From Blastococcus saxobsidens (GTDB lineage Bacteria; Actinomycetota; Actinomycetes; Mycobacteriales; Geodermatophilaceae), in assembly GCF_002938435.1 (NCBI RefSeq), contig NZ_POQT01000021.1, forward strand, positions 1-64,000: a DNA stretch of 64,000 nucleotides, written 5' to 3'. The notes beneath the pieces are model-generated. The model had not been told where the DNA came from, did not search any database, and saw only the letters and a list, made by a program, of their open reading frames with translations. Positions 33,024 to 42,032 of the stretch are shown here, piece by piece. Positions within the stretch are counted from its first letter, which is position 1. Each line of letters opens with the position of its first letter. Position numbers and translations under genes: made by a program.

Positions 33024-34277
33024 ATGACGACGACCGGTGACTCCCCGCAGTCAGCCTCGTGGATCTCGCTCCCGAGCCACCGGGCCTGGCTGGACCGCGA
33101 GGGCGACCGCCTGCTCGCCTTCGCCGAGGCAGCCGGGAGCGCCTCGACGGGCTTCGCCTGGCTCGACGACGAAGGGCGCCCGGACGCCGCCCAGGCGCCG
33201 CAGCTGTGGATCACCGCGCGGATGACGCACGTCTTCGCCCTGGCCCACCTGCGCGGGCGGCCCGGCGCCGGTCCGCTGGTCGACACCGGGCTGGCCGCCC
33301 TGACCGGTCCCTTCCGGGACGCCGAGCACGGCGGCTGGTACTCCTCGCTCACTCCCCCCGGCGAGCCCGCGGCCACCGCCAAGTCCGCCTACGACCACGC
33401 GTTCGTCGTGCTGGCCGCGGCCAGCGCCACCGCCGCCGGGCGGCCGGGCGCGGCCGACCTGCTGCAGGAGGCGCTCGCGGTGGTGGAGCAGCACTTCTGG
33501 CGGGACGACGAGGGCCGGTCGGTGGAGAGCTGGGACCGCACCTGGACCGAGCTGGAGGCCTACCGCGGCGCCAACAGCAACATGCACACGGTCGAGGCGT
33601 TCCTCACCGTCGCGGCCGTCACCGGCGACGAGCGCTGGCTCGCCCGCGCCACCAGCATCGCCGAGCGGCTGGTGCACACCGCGGCCCGGGATAACGGCTG
33701 GCGGCTGCCCGAGCACTTCGACCCCGAGTGGCGGCCGCTGCCGGACTACAACGCCGAGCGGAAGAACGACAAGTTCCGCCCCTACGGCTCCACCCCCGGC
33801 CACTGGCTGGAATGGTCACGCCTGCTTCTCCACCTGGAGGCGGCGCTCGGCGCCGACGCTCCCGACTGGCTGCTGCCCGACGCCCGCAGCCTGTTCGACG
33901 CGGCCGTCGAGGTGGGCTGGGCACCCGACGGGGAGCCCGGCTTCGTCTACACGCTGGACTGGTCGGACCGCCCGGTCGTCGCCTCCCGGCTGCACTGGGT
34001 GCTCACCGAGGCCATCGGCGCGGCGGGCGCGCTCGTCCGACGCACCGGCGAACCCGGCTACGAGCGCTGGTACCGCACCTTCTGGGACGAGGCCGTCACC
34101 CGGTTCGTCGACCGGGACCGGGGCAGCTGGGTGCACGAGCTGCCGGTGGGGGACGCCGACGCCGTCTGGACCGGGAAGCCGGACGTCTACCACGCCTACC
34201 AGGCCACGCTCCTCCCCCAGCTCCCGCTGGCGCCGGTGCTGGCCGCGGCCCTGCGGCAGGAGCCCGGTGCGGGCTGA
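33024..34277 (+). CDS. AGE-family sugar epimerase/isomerase (YihS/mannose isomerase-like)
   Basis: 417 residues, the length of N-acylglucosamine 2-epimerase family (alpha6/alpha6 barrel) enzymes. Features: LWITARMTHVFALAHLRG near residue 65, KSAYDHAFVVLAAASATAAG, the ANSNMHTVEAFLTVAAVTGD segment with the catalytic His, and the GHWLEWSRLLLHLE region with another conserved His. It would isomerise an aldose to a ketose (for example mannose to fructose). ATG after GAGGAGGA. Divergent from the ABC operon. Ends 4 nt from the stop of the convergent aldolase gene. Confidence 0.87.
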   Translation: MTTTGDSPQSASWISLPSHRAWLDREGDRLLAFAEAAGSASTGFAWLDDEGRPDAAQAPQLWITARMTHVFALAHLRGRPGAGPLVDTGLAALTGPFRDAEHGGWYSSLTPPGEPAATAKSAYDHAFVVLAAASATAAGRPGAADLLQEALAVVEQHFWRDDEGRSVESWDRTWTELEAYRGANSNMHTVEAFLTVAAVTGDERWLARATSIAERLVHTAARDNGWRLPEHFDPEWRPLPDYNAERKNDKFRPYGSTPGHWLEWSRLLLHLEAALGADAPDWLLPDARSLFDAAVEVGWAPDGEPGFVYTLDWSDRPVVASRLHWVLTEAIGAAGALVRRTGEPGYERWYRTFWDEAVTRFVDRDRGSWVHELPVGDADAVWTGKPDVYHAYQATLLPQLPLAPVLAAALRQEPGAG

Positions 34278-34287
34278 GGCGTCAGCC
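34272..34287. terminator. Short hairpin containing both stop codons
   Basis: GGCTGA (34272-34277) and TCAGCC (34282-34287) pair around GGCG. Each arm contains the TGA stop of one of the two convergent genes. Only 6 bp, so it is a weak terminator candidate. Confidence 0.35.
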
Positions 34288-35115
34288 GGCCAGCAGCCTG
34301 ACCAGCCGCTCGACCTCCTGCGCGGTCGCCGTCCGGGCCGCTCCGAGGTACTTCCGGGGGTCGACGAGCGCCGGGTCGGCGGCGAGCATGTCGCGCACCG
34401 CGCGGGTGAAGGTGCCGTTCAGGTGCGTGGAGATGTTGATCTTCGTCATGCCGGCCGACACCGCCTCCCGCAGGTGGTCGTCCGGTACGCCGGAGGAGCC
34501 GTGCAGGACGAGGGGTACCGGTACGGCGTCCCGGATGGTCGCGATCAGGTCCAGGTCGAGCCGCGCGGTGCGCGTGGTCATGGCGTGCGAGCTGCCGACC
34601 GCCACGGCCACGGCGTCGATGCCGGTCTCCTCGACGAACCGGGCGGCGTCCTCCGGCCGGGTCCGGACCCCAGGGGCGTGCACGCCGTCCTTGCCGCCGA
34701 TCTCCCCGATCTCGGCCTCGACGGAGGCCCCCCGGTCGTGCGCGCGCTCGACGACGCGCCGCGTGGTGGCGAGGTTCTCCTCGACCGGCAGGGTGGAGCC
34801 GTCGAACATCACCGAGGTGAACCCGAGGGTCAGCGCCTGCTCGACGAGGTCGACGTCGGTGGCGTGGTCCAGGTGGACCACCACGGGGACGCCTGCCGCG
34901 TCGGCGACCTCGAGCATGGCGCGGCCGACGGGCGCCAGCGCCCCGTGGTACCGGACGGCGTTCTCGCTGACCTGCAGGACGGTGGGCCGGCCCGCCGCCT
35001 CGGCTCCCGCGACGATCGCCTCGGCGTGCTCGAGCTGGATGACGTTGAAGGCGCCGAGGCCGCTGCGCGCCTGCTGCGCCGCGGCGAGGACGTCGGTCAG
35101 TGCTGCGCGTGCCAC
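34282..35115 (-). CDS. Class II fructose/tagatose-bisphosphate aldolase family
   Basis: 277 residues with the Zn-dependent aldolase pattern: LGAFNVIQLEHAEAIVAGAE, catalytic/Zn site VVHLDHATDVDLVEQAL, FDGSTLPVEENLATTR, VEAEIGEIGGKDG, AVAVGSSHAM, VLHGSSGVPDDHLREA and TKINISTHL. Most like KbaY/GatY tagatose-bisphosphate and generic ketose-bisphosphate aldolases. GTG start after GAGGAGC. It would cleave a ketose 1,6-bisphosphate formed by the PfkB kinase encoded next door, giving DHAP and a glyceraldehyde phosphate. Confidence 0.9.
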   Translation of the reverse strand: MARAALTDVLAAAQQARSGLGAFNVIQLEHAEAIVAGAEAAGRPTVLQVSENAVRYHGALAPVGRAMLEVADAAGVPVVVHLDHATDVDLVEQALTLGFTSVMFDGSTLPVEENLATTRRVVERAHDRGASVEAEIGEIGGKDGVHAPGVRTRPEDAARFVEETGIDAVAVAVGSSHAMTTRTARLDLDLIATIRDAVPVPLVLHGSSGVPDDHLREAVSAGMTKINISTHLNGTFTRAVRDMLAADPALVDPRKYLGAARTATAQEVERLVRLLAG

Positions 35116-35318
35116 GGGGTGCTCCTCGGTTCGGCGGTCCCGCCGGGAGCGTCCGGAACGGGCTCGGGGGCGGCAGGGAGGCCCCTGCGCGGCGCCGGGC
35201 GCCCGCATCGGGCGACGCGGCCGGCGGGACGGCGGCGCCCGGCCGGGAACGTAGCAGCCAGCCGATCCAGCGTGCTCTGCGGTCCGCCCGCAGTGTCGCC
35301 AGGCCCAGGAGGAGATCC

Positions 35319-36290
35319 GTGCACGAAGCGCCCGCAGGCCCGATGATCCACGTCGTCAGCCCGAACCCCGCCCAGGACCGACTGCAGGTGGTGCCGCGCC
35401 TCGTGCCGGGCGAGGTGCACCGCGCCGTGGACGTGGTCAGCCGGCCGGGTGGCAAGGGCATGATCGTGGCCCGGGGCAGCGTCCGGCTGGGTGGCCGCGC
35501 CGCGCTGCACGGCTTCGTCGGCGGGTCCGTGGGCGCGCAGATCTCGGCCGGCTGCCGGGAGCTGGGTATCGACGACCGGCACGTGCCGATCCGGGGTGAG
35601 ACTCGGGTGACCACCGTGATCGTGGACCGCGCGACGGGTGCCTCCACGGTGATCAACGAACCGGGCCCGGAGGTCGGCGGCGCCGAGGTCGACGCGCTCG
35701 TCGAGCGCCTGCTGACGGCGGTGCGGCCCGGTGACCTGGTCGTGTGCACCGGGAGCCTGCCGCGGGGTGCCCCGGACGACCTCTACGCGCGCTGCGTGAG
35801 CGGGCTGCGCGGGCGGGACGTGCTCACGGTCGTGGACACGTCCGGTCCGGGGCTGGCCGCCGCCCTGCGCTCGGGCCCCGACGTGGTGAAGGTCAACGAG
35901 GAGGAGTTGCGGGTCGACGGCGGGCTGACCGGCGACGGCGAGGACGCGGACCTGGACGCGCTGATGACGCGGGCCCTGGCGGCCGGGGCCCGGGCGGTCG
36001 TCGTGACCCGCGGTGCGGCCGGGCTCTCCTACCGGTCGGCGGACGAGGGGTGGGACGTGTCCAGCCCGAGCGTCCCGGTGGTCAACGCCACGGGCTCCGG
36101 GGACATGATGCTGGCGGGCTTCGTCACCTCGCTCGCCCAGGGCGAGGACCGCCCGACCGCGCTGCGCACGGGGGCCGCGGCCGGTGCGGCCAACGCCCGG
36201 CGGCTGGAGCCCGACCTCGGCGGGCGGGACGAGGTCCACGAACTGCGGTCCGCCTCCGTCGCCACCGCCGTGGCCGGGCTGCGCCCGTGA
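35319..36290 (+). CDS. PfkB-family hexose kinase (1-phosphofructokinase/tagatose-6-P kinase type)
   Basis: 323 residues from GTG at 35319, chosen because AGGAGGAGATCC is directly upstream; an ATG eight codons later is possible. PfkB motifs: N-terminal VVSRPGGKGMIVARGSVRLG (GGKG) and C-terminal VVNATGSGDMMLAGFVTSLA, where the usual GAGD anion hole reads GSGD. LVVCTGSLPRGAP also fits. It should phosphorylate a ketose phosphate to the bisphosphate cleaved by the divergent aldolase. Coupled by GTGA overlap to the FGGY kinase. Confidence 0.9.
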   Translation: MHEAPAGPMIHVVSPNPAQDRLQVVPRLVPGEVHRAVDVVSRPGGKGMIVARGSVRLGGRAALHGFVGGSVGAQISAGCRELGIDDRHVPIRGETRVTTVIVDRATGASTVINEPGPEVGGAEVDALVERLLTAVRPGDLVVCTGSLPRGAPDDLYARCVSGLRGRDVLTVVDTSGPGLAAALRSGPDVVKVNEEELRVDGGLTGDGEDADLDALMTRALAAGARAVVVTRGAAGLSYRSADEGWDVSSPSVPVVNATGSGDMMLAGFVTSLAQGEDRPTALRTGAAAGAANARRLEPDLGGRDEVHELRSASVATAVAGLRP

Positions 36291-37672
36291 GCGCCACGTT
36301 CCTGGGCATCGACATCGGCACCACCCGCACCAAGGCAGTGCTCCTCGAACCGGACGGCGGCACGGTCCTCGGCACGGCTGCCGTCCCGACGCCGCAGACC
36401 GAGGACGGCGGGACCGCCGTCCACTCCCCCGCGGCGGTCCGCGGGGTCGCCCTCGACGTCGCCCGGCGCGCACTGGAGGAGGCAGGTTTCGGGGCCCGCG
36501 CCGCGCTGGGCGGCATCGCCGTCACCTCGGTGGGCGAGGAGGCGGTGCTGCTCGACGCCGCCGGGCGGCCGGTCGGGGACGTGCCCACCTGGTTCTCCGG
36601 CGTCGGCCACGCGCCGGCCCGGGAGCACGCGGCCGAGCTGGACCGCCGAGCCCCGGTGACCGGCCTCCGGCACCCCGAGTACACCGTCCACGCCCTCGCG
36701 TGGTGGGCCCGCGCCCGGCCGGCCCCGGCCAGCGCGGCCACGACGCTCACCGATCTCGGCAGCTGGCTGCTCGCCTCCCTGGGCCCCGGAGAACTGGTGA
36801 TGGACCACTCCCACGCGTCCCGCACGGGGCTGTTCGACGCCCCCACCCGGTCGTGGCGCCCCGAGGGCCTCGACGTGGTGGGCATGGGGCACCTCACCCT
36901 GCCCCGCCTCGTCCCCTCCGGCACGGTGGTCGGCGAGCTGGGCAGCGCCCTCGCCGCGGAGCTCGGCGTCGCGCCCGGGATCCCGCTCGTCACCGGCGGG
37001 CACGACCACTTCTGCGGCGCGCTGGCCGCCGGTGCCCGCTCCCCCGGCGACCTGTTCGTCTCCGCCGGCACGTCCGAGGCGCACCTCCTGGTCACCGACT
37101 CCCTCGACCCTGCGGCCACGGCCGGCAGCGAGGTGGGCTGCTTCGTGACCGACGGCCTGTACTACCTGCACGCGGCGCTGCCGTCGGGGGCGCTCTACCT
37201 GACGTGGACGAAGCTGCTGGGCCTGGACCCCTCCGCCGACCTCGACGACCTGCTCGGCGGGGAACCGGTGGGCAGCCGGGGCGTGCGGGGGCGGATCTCC
37301 GCCGACCGCCGGCTGAGCCTGGACGGCGTGCCGCTGGACGTCACCCCCGCGACCGTGCTGCGCGCCCTCATGGAGACCACTGCGGTGGCGTCGCGCGACC
37401 TGACGCGGGACCTCAGCCGGGCCGCCGGCCGGGCCGTCACCCGGCGGCTGCTGGCCGGCCGGCCGGCCGAGTCGGCGACGTGGCGGGAGATCCGGGAGGC
37501 GGTCGGCGAAGGCACCGCCGCGTTCGTCGACGCGCAGGAGGCGACGGCCCTCGGCGCGGCCCACCTGGCCGTCCGCGGGGTCACCGGCCAGCTGCCGCCA
37601 CCGGTCCCTCGACGCCCCGGCCCCGCCCTGCCTCCGGAACGCCGGCAGGAGTACGCCCGCGCCCTCGGATGA
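36287..37672 (+). CDS. FGGY-family carbohydrate kinase
   Basis: 461 residues. N-terminal ATP-binding fold FLGIDIGTTRTKAVLLEPDG, VTSVGEEAVLLD and the C-terminal domain segments LVTGGHDHFCGALAAGARSP, FVSAGTSEAHLLV, and AQEATALGAAHLAVRGV. The GGHDHFCGAL segment is typical of FGGY kinases acting on xylulose, erythritol-like or other sugars. GTG start overlaps the PfkB stop by 4 nt. It likely performs the first phosphorylation of the imported or oxidised ketose; the specific sugar is not determined. Confidence 0.9.
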   Translation: MSATFLGIDIGTTRTKAVLLEPDGGTVLGTAAVPTPQTEDGGTAVHSPAAVRGVALDVARRALEEAGFGARAALGGIAVTSVGEEAVLLDAAGRPVGDVPTWFSGVGHAPAREHAAELDRRAPVTGLRHPEYTVHALAWWARARPAPASAATTLTDLGSWLLASLGPGELVMDHSHASRTGLFDAPTRSWRPEGLDVVGMGHLTLPRLVPSGTVVGELGSALAAELGVAPGIPLVTGGHDHFCGALAAGARSPGDLFVSAGTSEAHLLVTDSLDPAATAGSEVGCFVTDGLYYLHAALPSGALYLTWTKLLGLDPSADLDDLLGGEPVGSRGVRGRISADRRLSLDGVPLDVTPATVLRALMETTAVASRDLTRDLSRAAGRAVTRRLLAGRPAESATWREIREAVGEGTAAFVDAQEATALGAAHLAVRGVTGQLPPPVPRRPGPALPPERRQEYARALG

Positions 37673-37755
37673 CCGCACCCGGCCGGCGCAGTCACCAGGT
37701 GCGAGAACTCCTCCCCGGTTGCAGCCGGTTGCCGGCGGCGGTGTCCGGAATCGGG

Positions 37756-38739
37756 CTACTTGATCGCGAGCGCATTCACCGGCGAACCTGCCCCACCGGT
37801 GATGGGCAACGGGGCCGCGGAGAGCAGGAACTCGTAGACGCCGTCGGCAGCGCAGTCCTCGCCGATCGCCTGGAGATCCCAGATCTCGCCGAACGGGATG
37901 CCCATGTGCACGAGGGCCACCACGTGCAGCGGCTGGAACAGGTCGATCTCGTTCGGTCGCACCTCGCAGCCCCACGTATCGGTGGCGATCGCCGCGATGT
38001 CGTGAGCGTGCAGCCACGGCGCGACGTGCAGCGAGAGGCCGGGGGCCGGACCACCGGCGAAGTCGCCCCATGCCGCGCGACGCGTCTCCAGCATGCCCGT
38101 CCGGACGATCACGGCGTCTCCCCGCCGGATCTCCACACCCTGCGCCTCGGCAGTGGCATCCAGGTCTTCGGGACCGATCGCGTAGCCCGGGTCGAGGCTC
38201 TCCCGCTCCAGGTGGCGCGCGACGTCGAGCAGGACGCCCCGCATGACGAAGTCCTGCCGGTAGTTCTCGATCCCCCCGCGAGCCGCGCCGGCCGAGGTCA
38301 CCGTCGCGGCGTCGAAACCGTTGTAGAGCTTCCCGTGCCAGAAGATGTGCGCGAGCGCGTCCCACTGGGTCCCTGCCTGGTTCGGCATCACCAGGACGTC
38401 GTCGGCGAACCCGAACCCCTTCGCCGGGCCGAAGCCCGCTGGCAGAGGGTCCTGCGCCCCGGCGAGATGGTCGGTGCCGGTCGCGGTCATCATGTTCAGC
38501 GGATTCGCCCGGAACCCGCCTGCCTGCGGCCCGTGCAGGTCGTAGGGCAGTGACATCGAGATGACCTTGCCCTGCCGGACGAGCTGCGTCGCGGCGGTGA
38601 CCTCCTGCGGACCCACGTGGTTCATCGCTCCCCGTTGGTCCTCGGGTCCCCACCGGCCCCAGTTGGAGAACCGGGCGATGTAGTCCTCGATGATCTCCTC
38701 GCCGCGGAACGATCCTGCGGCGGAACTCGCGAGCGACAT
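37756..38739 (-). CDS. Cyclase family protein (PF04199), last gene of the Liv-type operon
   Basis: 327 residues, the longer subgroup of cyclase/amidohydrolase-like proteins. NWGRWGPEDQRGAMNHVGP at the N-terminus, the metal motif QAGTQWDALAHIFWHGKLYN near residue 120 (a GTxxDxxxH form) and DVARHLERESLDPG, ending near HMGIPFGEIWDLQAIGEDCA. Probably hydrolyses an amide, lactone or lactam. ATG at 38739 after AGGAGGACC. It follows the substrate-binding gene by 37 nt, so it likely acts on the imported compound. Confidence 0.85.
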   Translation of the reverse strand: MSLASSAAGSFRGEEIIEDYIARFSNWGRWGPEDQRGAMNHVGPQEVTAATQLVRQGKVISMSLPYDLHGPQAGGFRANPLNMMTATGTDHLAGAQDPLPAGFGPAKGFGFADDVLVMPNQAGTQWDALAHIFWHGKLYNGFDAATVTSAGAARGGIENYRQDFVMRGVLLDVARHLERESLDPGYAIGPEDLDATAEAQGVEIRRGDAVIVRTGMLETRRAAWGDFAGGPAPGLSLHVAPWLHAHDIAAIATDTWGCEVRPNEIDLFQPLHVVALVHMGIPFGEIWDLQAIGEDCAADGVYEFLLSAAPLPITGGAGSPVNALAIK

Positions 38740-38776
38740 CGCCCGGTCCTCCTGACTGTCGGTGGGATGGGTGGGA

Positions 38777-40054
38777 CTACTCGGTGATGCCGGCCTCGTA
38801 GACGTCGATCAGCTCGCCGACGTCCTGCCACGAGGTGCCGTCGAAGCGGAGCATCTGGTACTCGTGCACCAGCCGGCCGCTCTCCCCCGCGATGAGGTCG
38901 GCGCCCGGGACGAGCACGTCGCTCTCCTCGCCGTCGACGGCCATCCAGGCCTCGTTGAAGGCCTCGCTGGTGATCTCCTCGTCGCCGAGCGACTCCAGCA
39001 CCGACAGGACCGCCTGGCAGACGCCGTAGCCGTTCGCGGTGAAGATCAGGTCCGGGTCGGCACCTTCGCCGTACTGCTCGATGACCTCGCGGTAGCGCTG
39101 GATGCCCTCGTCGTCGGCCCACCGAGAGTCCGACGGGTCCTTGAGCCAAGCCGCCCCGTAGATGCCCTCGGCCGCGTCGAGGCCGGCGGGCTCGAGGTTG
39201 GTCTTGATGGAGGTGCCGCCCGAGTAGACGATCACCTGGACCGGCCAGCCGATCTCCTTGATGTACTTGATCGCGTTGGCCTGACCGGCGGTGCCGGGGT
39301 TCATGTAGAGGACGTTCACGCCGGCGGCCTGCAGCTGGTTGAGCTGCGAGGTCCAGTCGGCGAGCGTGGGCTCGACCCGCAGCCGGTTCTCCTCCGGGAA
39401 GACCGTCGCGGCGTCGCCGCCGAGACCGGCCTCGATGCCGGCGATGTGGCTGTCGGCGAGCGTGTTGTTCAGCGAGATCAGCCCGATCTCGGGCGAGGGG
39501 AACTCCTCCGGGTGCTCCATCACGTAGCTGGTGACGGCCTCGGCCTCCCAGCTGAGGTCCGGCCACCAGGCGTGCGTGAAGGGGAACTCCTCGACCCGGC
39601 TGAACTCCGCGTTGCCGGCCAGGACGATGTGCGGCACCTGGCTCTCGTTCATGTAGGGCTGGATGGCGACGTTGGTGCCACCGAAGGAGATGAAGGCCGC
39701 CACCTGCTCCTGCTCCACCGCCTCCCGCGCGTTGGCGGTCAGGCGAGCCGGGTCGTACGCGTCGTCCGCCGCGGTGTACTCGATCTGGCGCCCGTTGACG
39801 CCGCCGTCCTCGTTCACCGCGGCGAAGCAGGCCGCGATGGCCTGGCTCGCGTTGGAGAAGACGGCGTAGGGACCGCTGAAGGGGAAGCTGCCGCCGATCT
39901 TGATCGCCTCGTCGGTGACCCCCTGCGCGCCGCCGCCGGACTCCGCCTCGCGGCGGTCGGAGCCGCCGCAGGCGGTCGCGGACATCGCCAGCACCAGCGT
40001 GATGGCGGCGACCCCCCGGGCTGAGGTGATCGGGCGTCTGGTGGACCGGCTCAT
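38777..40054 (-). CDS. Branched-chain/aromatic-type ABC transporter substrate-binding lipoprotein
   Basis: 425 residues. Signal peptide with lipobox (MSATACGG) and a linker, then a Peripla_BP_6 (LivJ/K-like) fold: IKIGGSFPFSGPYAVFSNAS, DGGVNGRQIEYTAADDAYDP, EQEQVAAFISFGGTNVAIQP and the late DLIFTANGYGVCQAVLSVLE. Such proteins bind amino acids, aromatic acids, amides or urea. ATG at 40054 after AGGAGGC, overlapping the LivM stop by 4 nt. Confidence 0.9.
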   Translation of the reverse strand: MSRSTRRPITSARGVAAITLVLAMSATACGGSDRREAESGGGAQGVTDEAIKIGGSFPFSGPYAVFSNASQAIAACFAAVNEDGGVNGRQIEYTAADDAYDPARLTANAREAVEQEQVAAFISFGGTNVAIQPYMNESQVPHIVLAGNAEFSRVEEFPFTHAWWPDLSWEAEAVTSYVMEHPEEFPSPEIGLISLNNTLADSHIAGIEAGLGGDAATVFPEENRLRVEPTLADWTSQLNQLQAAGVNVLYMNPGTAGQANAIKYIKEIGWPVQVIVYSGGTSIKTNLEPAGLDAAEGIYGAAWLKDPSDSRWADDEGIQRYREVIEQYGEGADPDLIFTANGYGVCQAVLSVLESLGDEEITSEAFNEAWMAVDGEESDVLVPGADLIAGESGRLVHEYQMLRFDGTSWQDVGELIDVYEAGITE

Positions 40055-41154
40055 GACTGTGCCTCCTGTGATCGAGCGTGGATTGACCTGCGCCGGACGA
40101 GCCGGTTGCGCGCCTGCCGGACCAGTCCGGCCAGGCCTCGGGGGAAGAAGTAGATGACCAGCAGCAGGGCGGCGGCGTAGACGACCTGCTGCCACTGGCC
40201 CGCTGCCGCGGGCTCGACGAACCCGCCGAGGCTCTCGGGCACGAAGACCACGAACGCGGCGCCGATGATCGCCCCGACGAACGAGCGGCTGCCGCCGACG
40301 ACGGCGCCGGCGATCAGTGAGATCGACAGCAGGAAGGTGAAGCTGTCCGGCGTCGACGTGCGCGTGGTCAGGTGGAAGAGGGCGCCGGCCAGGGCCGCCA
40401 CCGCCGCGCTGATGGCGAAGACCGCGACGGTGATCCGGTTGGTCGGAACGGCGTGCGCCGCGGCCATCACCCGCGAGGACGCCGCGGCGTCCAGGGCCCG
40501 CCCCATGCGGCCCCGCAGCATGTTGGACAGCAGCCAGAAGACGACGGCCAGCACCACGAGGTTGACGAGGAACAGCCACTGCGGGGAGGAGAAGGGCAGT
40601 CCCGGAGGAGCCTCCACGCGCGGGGTCGTCTTGCCGAACGGGCCGCCGGTCAGCCAGTCCAGTCGGGTGAGCAGCGGTGGCAGGAGCAGCGCGATCGCCA
40701 GCGTGATGAGCCCGAGGTTCATCCCGCCGAGCCGCAGCGCCGGCAGGCCCAGCAGCGCCCCGACCAGCAGGCCGACCAGGAGCGACGCGAGGACGGCCAG
40801 CGGCCAGGGGACGCCGTGGTCGGCGACCAGGATCGCGGTCGTGTAGGCGCCGATCCCGAACAGCGCGCCGTGACCGGCGGAGATGGTGCCCGCCCAGCCC
40901 AGCAGCAGGTTGAGGCCGCCGATCGCGATGGCGAAGGTGATCACCCGGTTAAGCTGGAAGAACTGGAAGTCGCTGATGACGCTCGCCGGGGCGAGGGCGG
41001 CCAGCAGGAGGACGACCGCCAGAGCCGCCGTCCACCAGGCCGTCCGGAGACCGACGCGCGGAGCGGGCGGGAGTGCGTGCGACGTGGACACGGTGGGTTC
41101 GCTGTCCCTCTCGGCCGGGGGTTCGACGACGGCCGGGGTCCGTGCGGCGGTCAT
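40051..41154 (-). CDS. livM: LivM-type ABC transporter permease
   Basis: 367 residues: a 45-residue hydrophilic start, then about 8-10 membrane segments with LNLLLGWAGTISAGHGALFG (a hallmark loop) and SLIAGAVVGGSRSFVGAIIG near the C-terminus. This is the LivM half of a branched-chain-type permease pair. Start and stop both lie in ATGA overlaps with its neighbours (LivH upstream, substrate-binding gene downstream). Confidence 0.9.
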   Translation of the reverse strand: MTAARTPAVVEPPAERDSEPTVSTSHALPPAPRVGLRTAWWTAALAVVLLLAALAPASVISDFQFFQLNRVITFAIAIGGLNLLLGWAGTISAGHGALFGIGAYTTAILVADHGVPWPLAVLASLLVGLLVGALLGLPALRLGGMNLGLITLAIALLLPPLLTRLDWLTGGPFGKTTPRVEAPPGLPFSSPQWLFLVNLVVLAVVFWLLSNMLRGRMGRALDAAASSRVMAAAHAVPTNRITVAVFAISAAVAALAGALFHLTTRTSTPDSFTFLLSISLIAGAVVGGSRSFVGAIIGAAFVVFVPESLGGFVEPAAAGQWQQVVYAAALLLVIYFFPRGLAGLVRQARNRLVRRRSIHARSQEAQS

Positions 41155-42032
41155 GCCCGCACGCTCGAGGCCCGGCCGAACAGGCCCTGCGGGCGGAGCA
41201 GCAGGACCAGGAAGATCACCGCGAACGGCACGACCAGCTGCAGGTCCGACCCGATGCCCGGGATGTACCGGCTGGCCAGGTTCGCGGCGACGCCGAGCAC
41301 CAGGCCACCGACGACGGCGCCGACGCGACTCTCGAAGCCACCCAGGGTGGCCGCGGCCAGCGCCAGCAGCAGGGAGCTGTCCATCATCGCGGGAGAGACG
41401 CCCAGCGTCGGCGCGAAGATGACCCCCGCCACCGCGCCGACCGTCGCGGCCAGCCCCCACCCCAGCGCCAGCATCCGGCCCACGTCGATGGACAGCAGCC
41501 GGGCGGAGGCCGGGTTCTGCGCGGCGGCCCGCATGCGCAGGCCGAGGGTCGTGAAGCGGAAGAAGGCGCCCGCGAGCAGCAGCGTCACCAGGACGACGGC
41601 CGCCGCCCCGAGCTGCTGAGCGGTGAGCCTGGCCCCGAGGACCTCGACGCTGCCGCCGCCGAAGGGGCTCCCGAGCTGCTGCGGGTCGTCGCCCCAGATG
41701 AGGGCCACGACCGCCTGGAGCCCGATGAGCAGCGCCACGGTGACGGTGAGCATCACCAGTGGGCTCGACCCCTCCACCGGGCGGATGAAGACCCGCTCGA
41801 TCAGGGCACCCAGGACGAAGCTGGCGGCCAGCACGAGCACCAGCGCGAGCCAGAAGTCCATCCCGTTGCTCACGAGACTCCACGCCAGGTAGGCCGACGC
41901 GGTCGCCATGACGCCCTGGGCGAAGTTCACCGCGCCGGTGCCCTGGAAGACCAGGCAGATGGCCAGGGCGAGGCTGGCGTAGATGAAGCCGGTGCCGAGG
42001 CCGGACAGGATCTGCTGCCAGAGCTCGGTCAT
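41151..42032 (-). CDS. livH: LivH-type ABC transporter permease
   Basis: 293 residues, about 8 membrane segments. LGTGFIYASLALAICLVFQG then TGAVNFAQGVMATASAYLAW, LMVMLTVTVALLIGLQ-like segment (LVMLTVTVALLIGLQAVVAL) and LRMRAAAQNPASARLLSIDV are standard LivH patterns. It pairs with LivM to form the translocation pore. ATG at 42032, with ATGA overlaps on both sides. Confidence 0.92.
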   Translation of the reverse strand: MTELWQQILSGLGTGFIYASLALAICLVFQGTGAVNFAQGVMATASAYLAWSLVSNGMDFWLALVLVLAASFVLGALIERVFIRPVEGSSPLVMLTVTVALLIGLQAVVALIWGDDPQQLGSPFGGGSVEVLGARLTAQQLGAAAVVLVTLLLAGAFFRFTTLGLRMRAAAQNPASARLLSIDVGRMLALGWGLAATVGAVAGVIFAPTLGVSPAMMDSSLLLALAAATLGGFESRVGAVVGGLVLGVAANLASRYIPGIGSDLQLVVPFAVIFLVLLLRPQGLFGRASSVRA

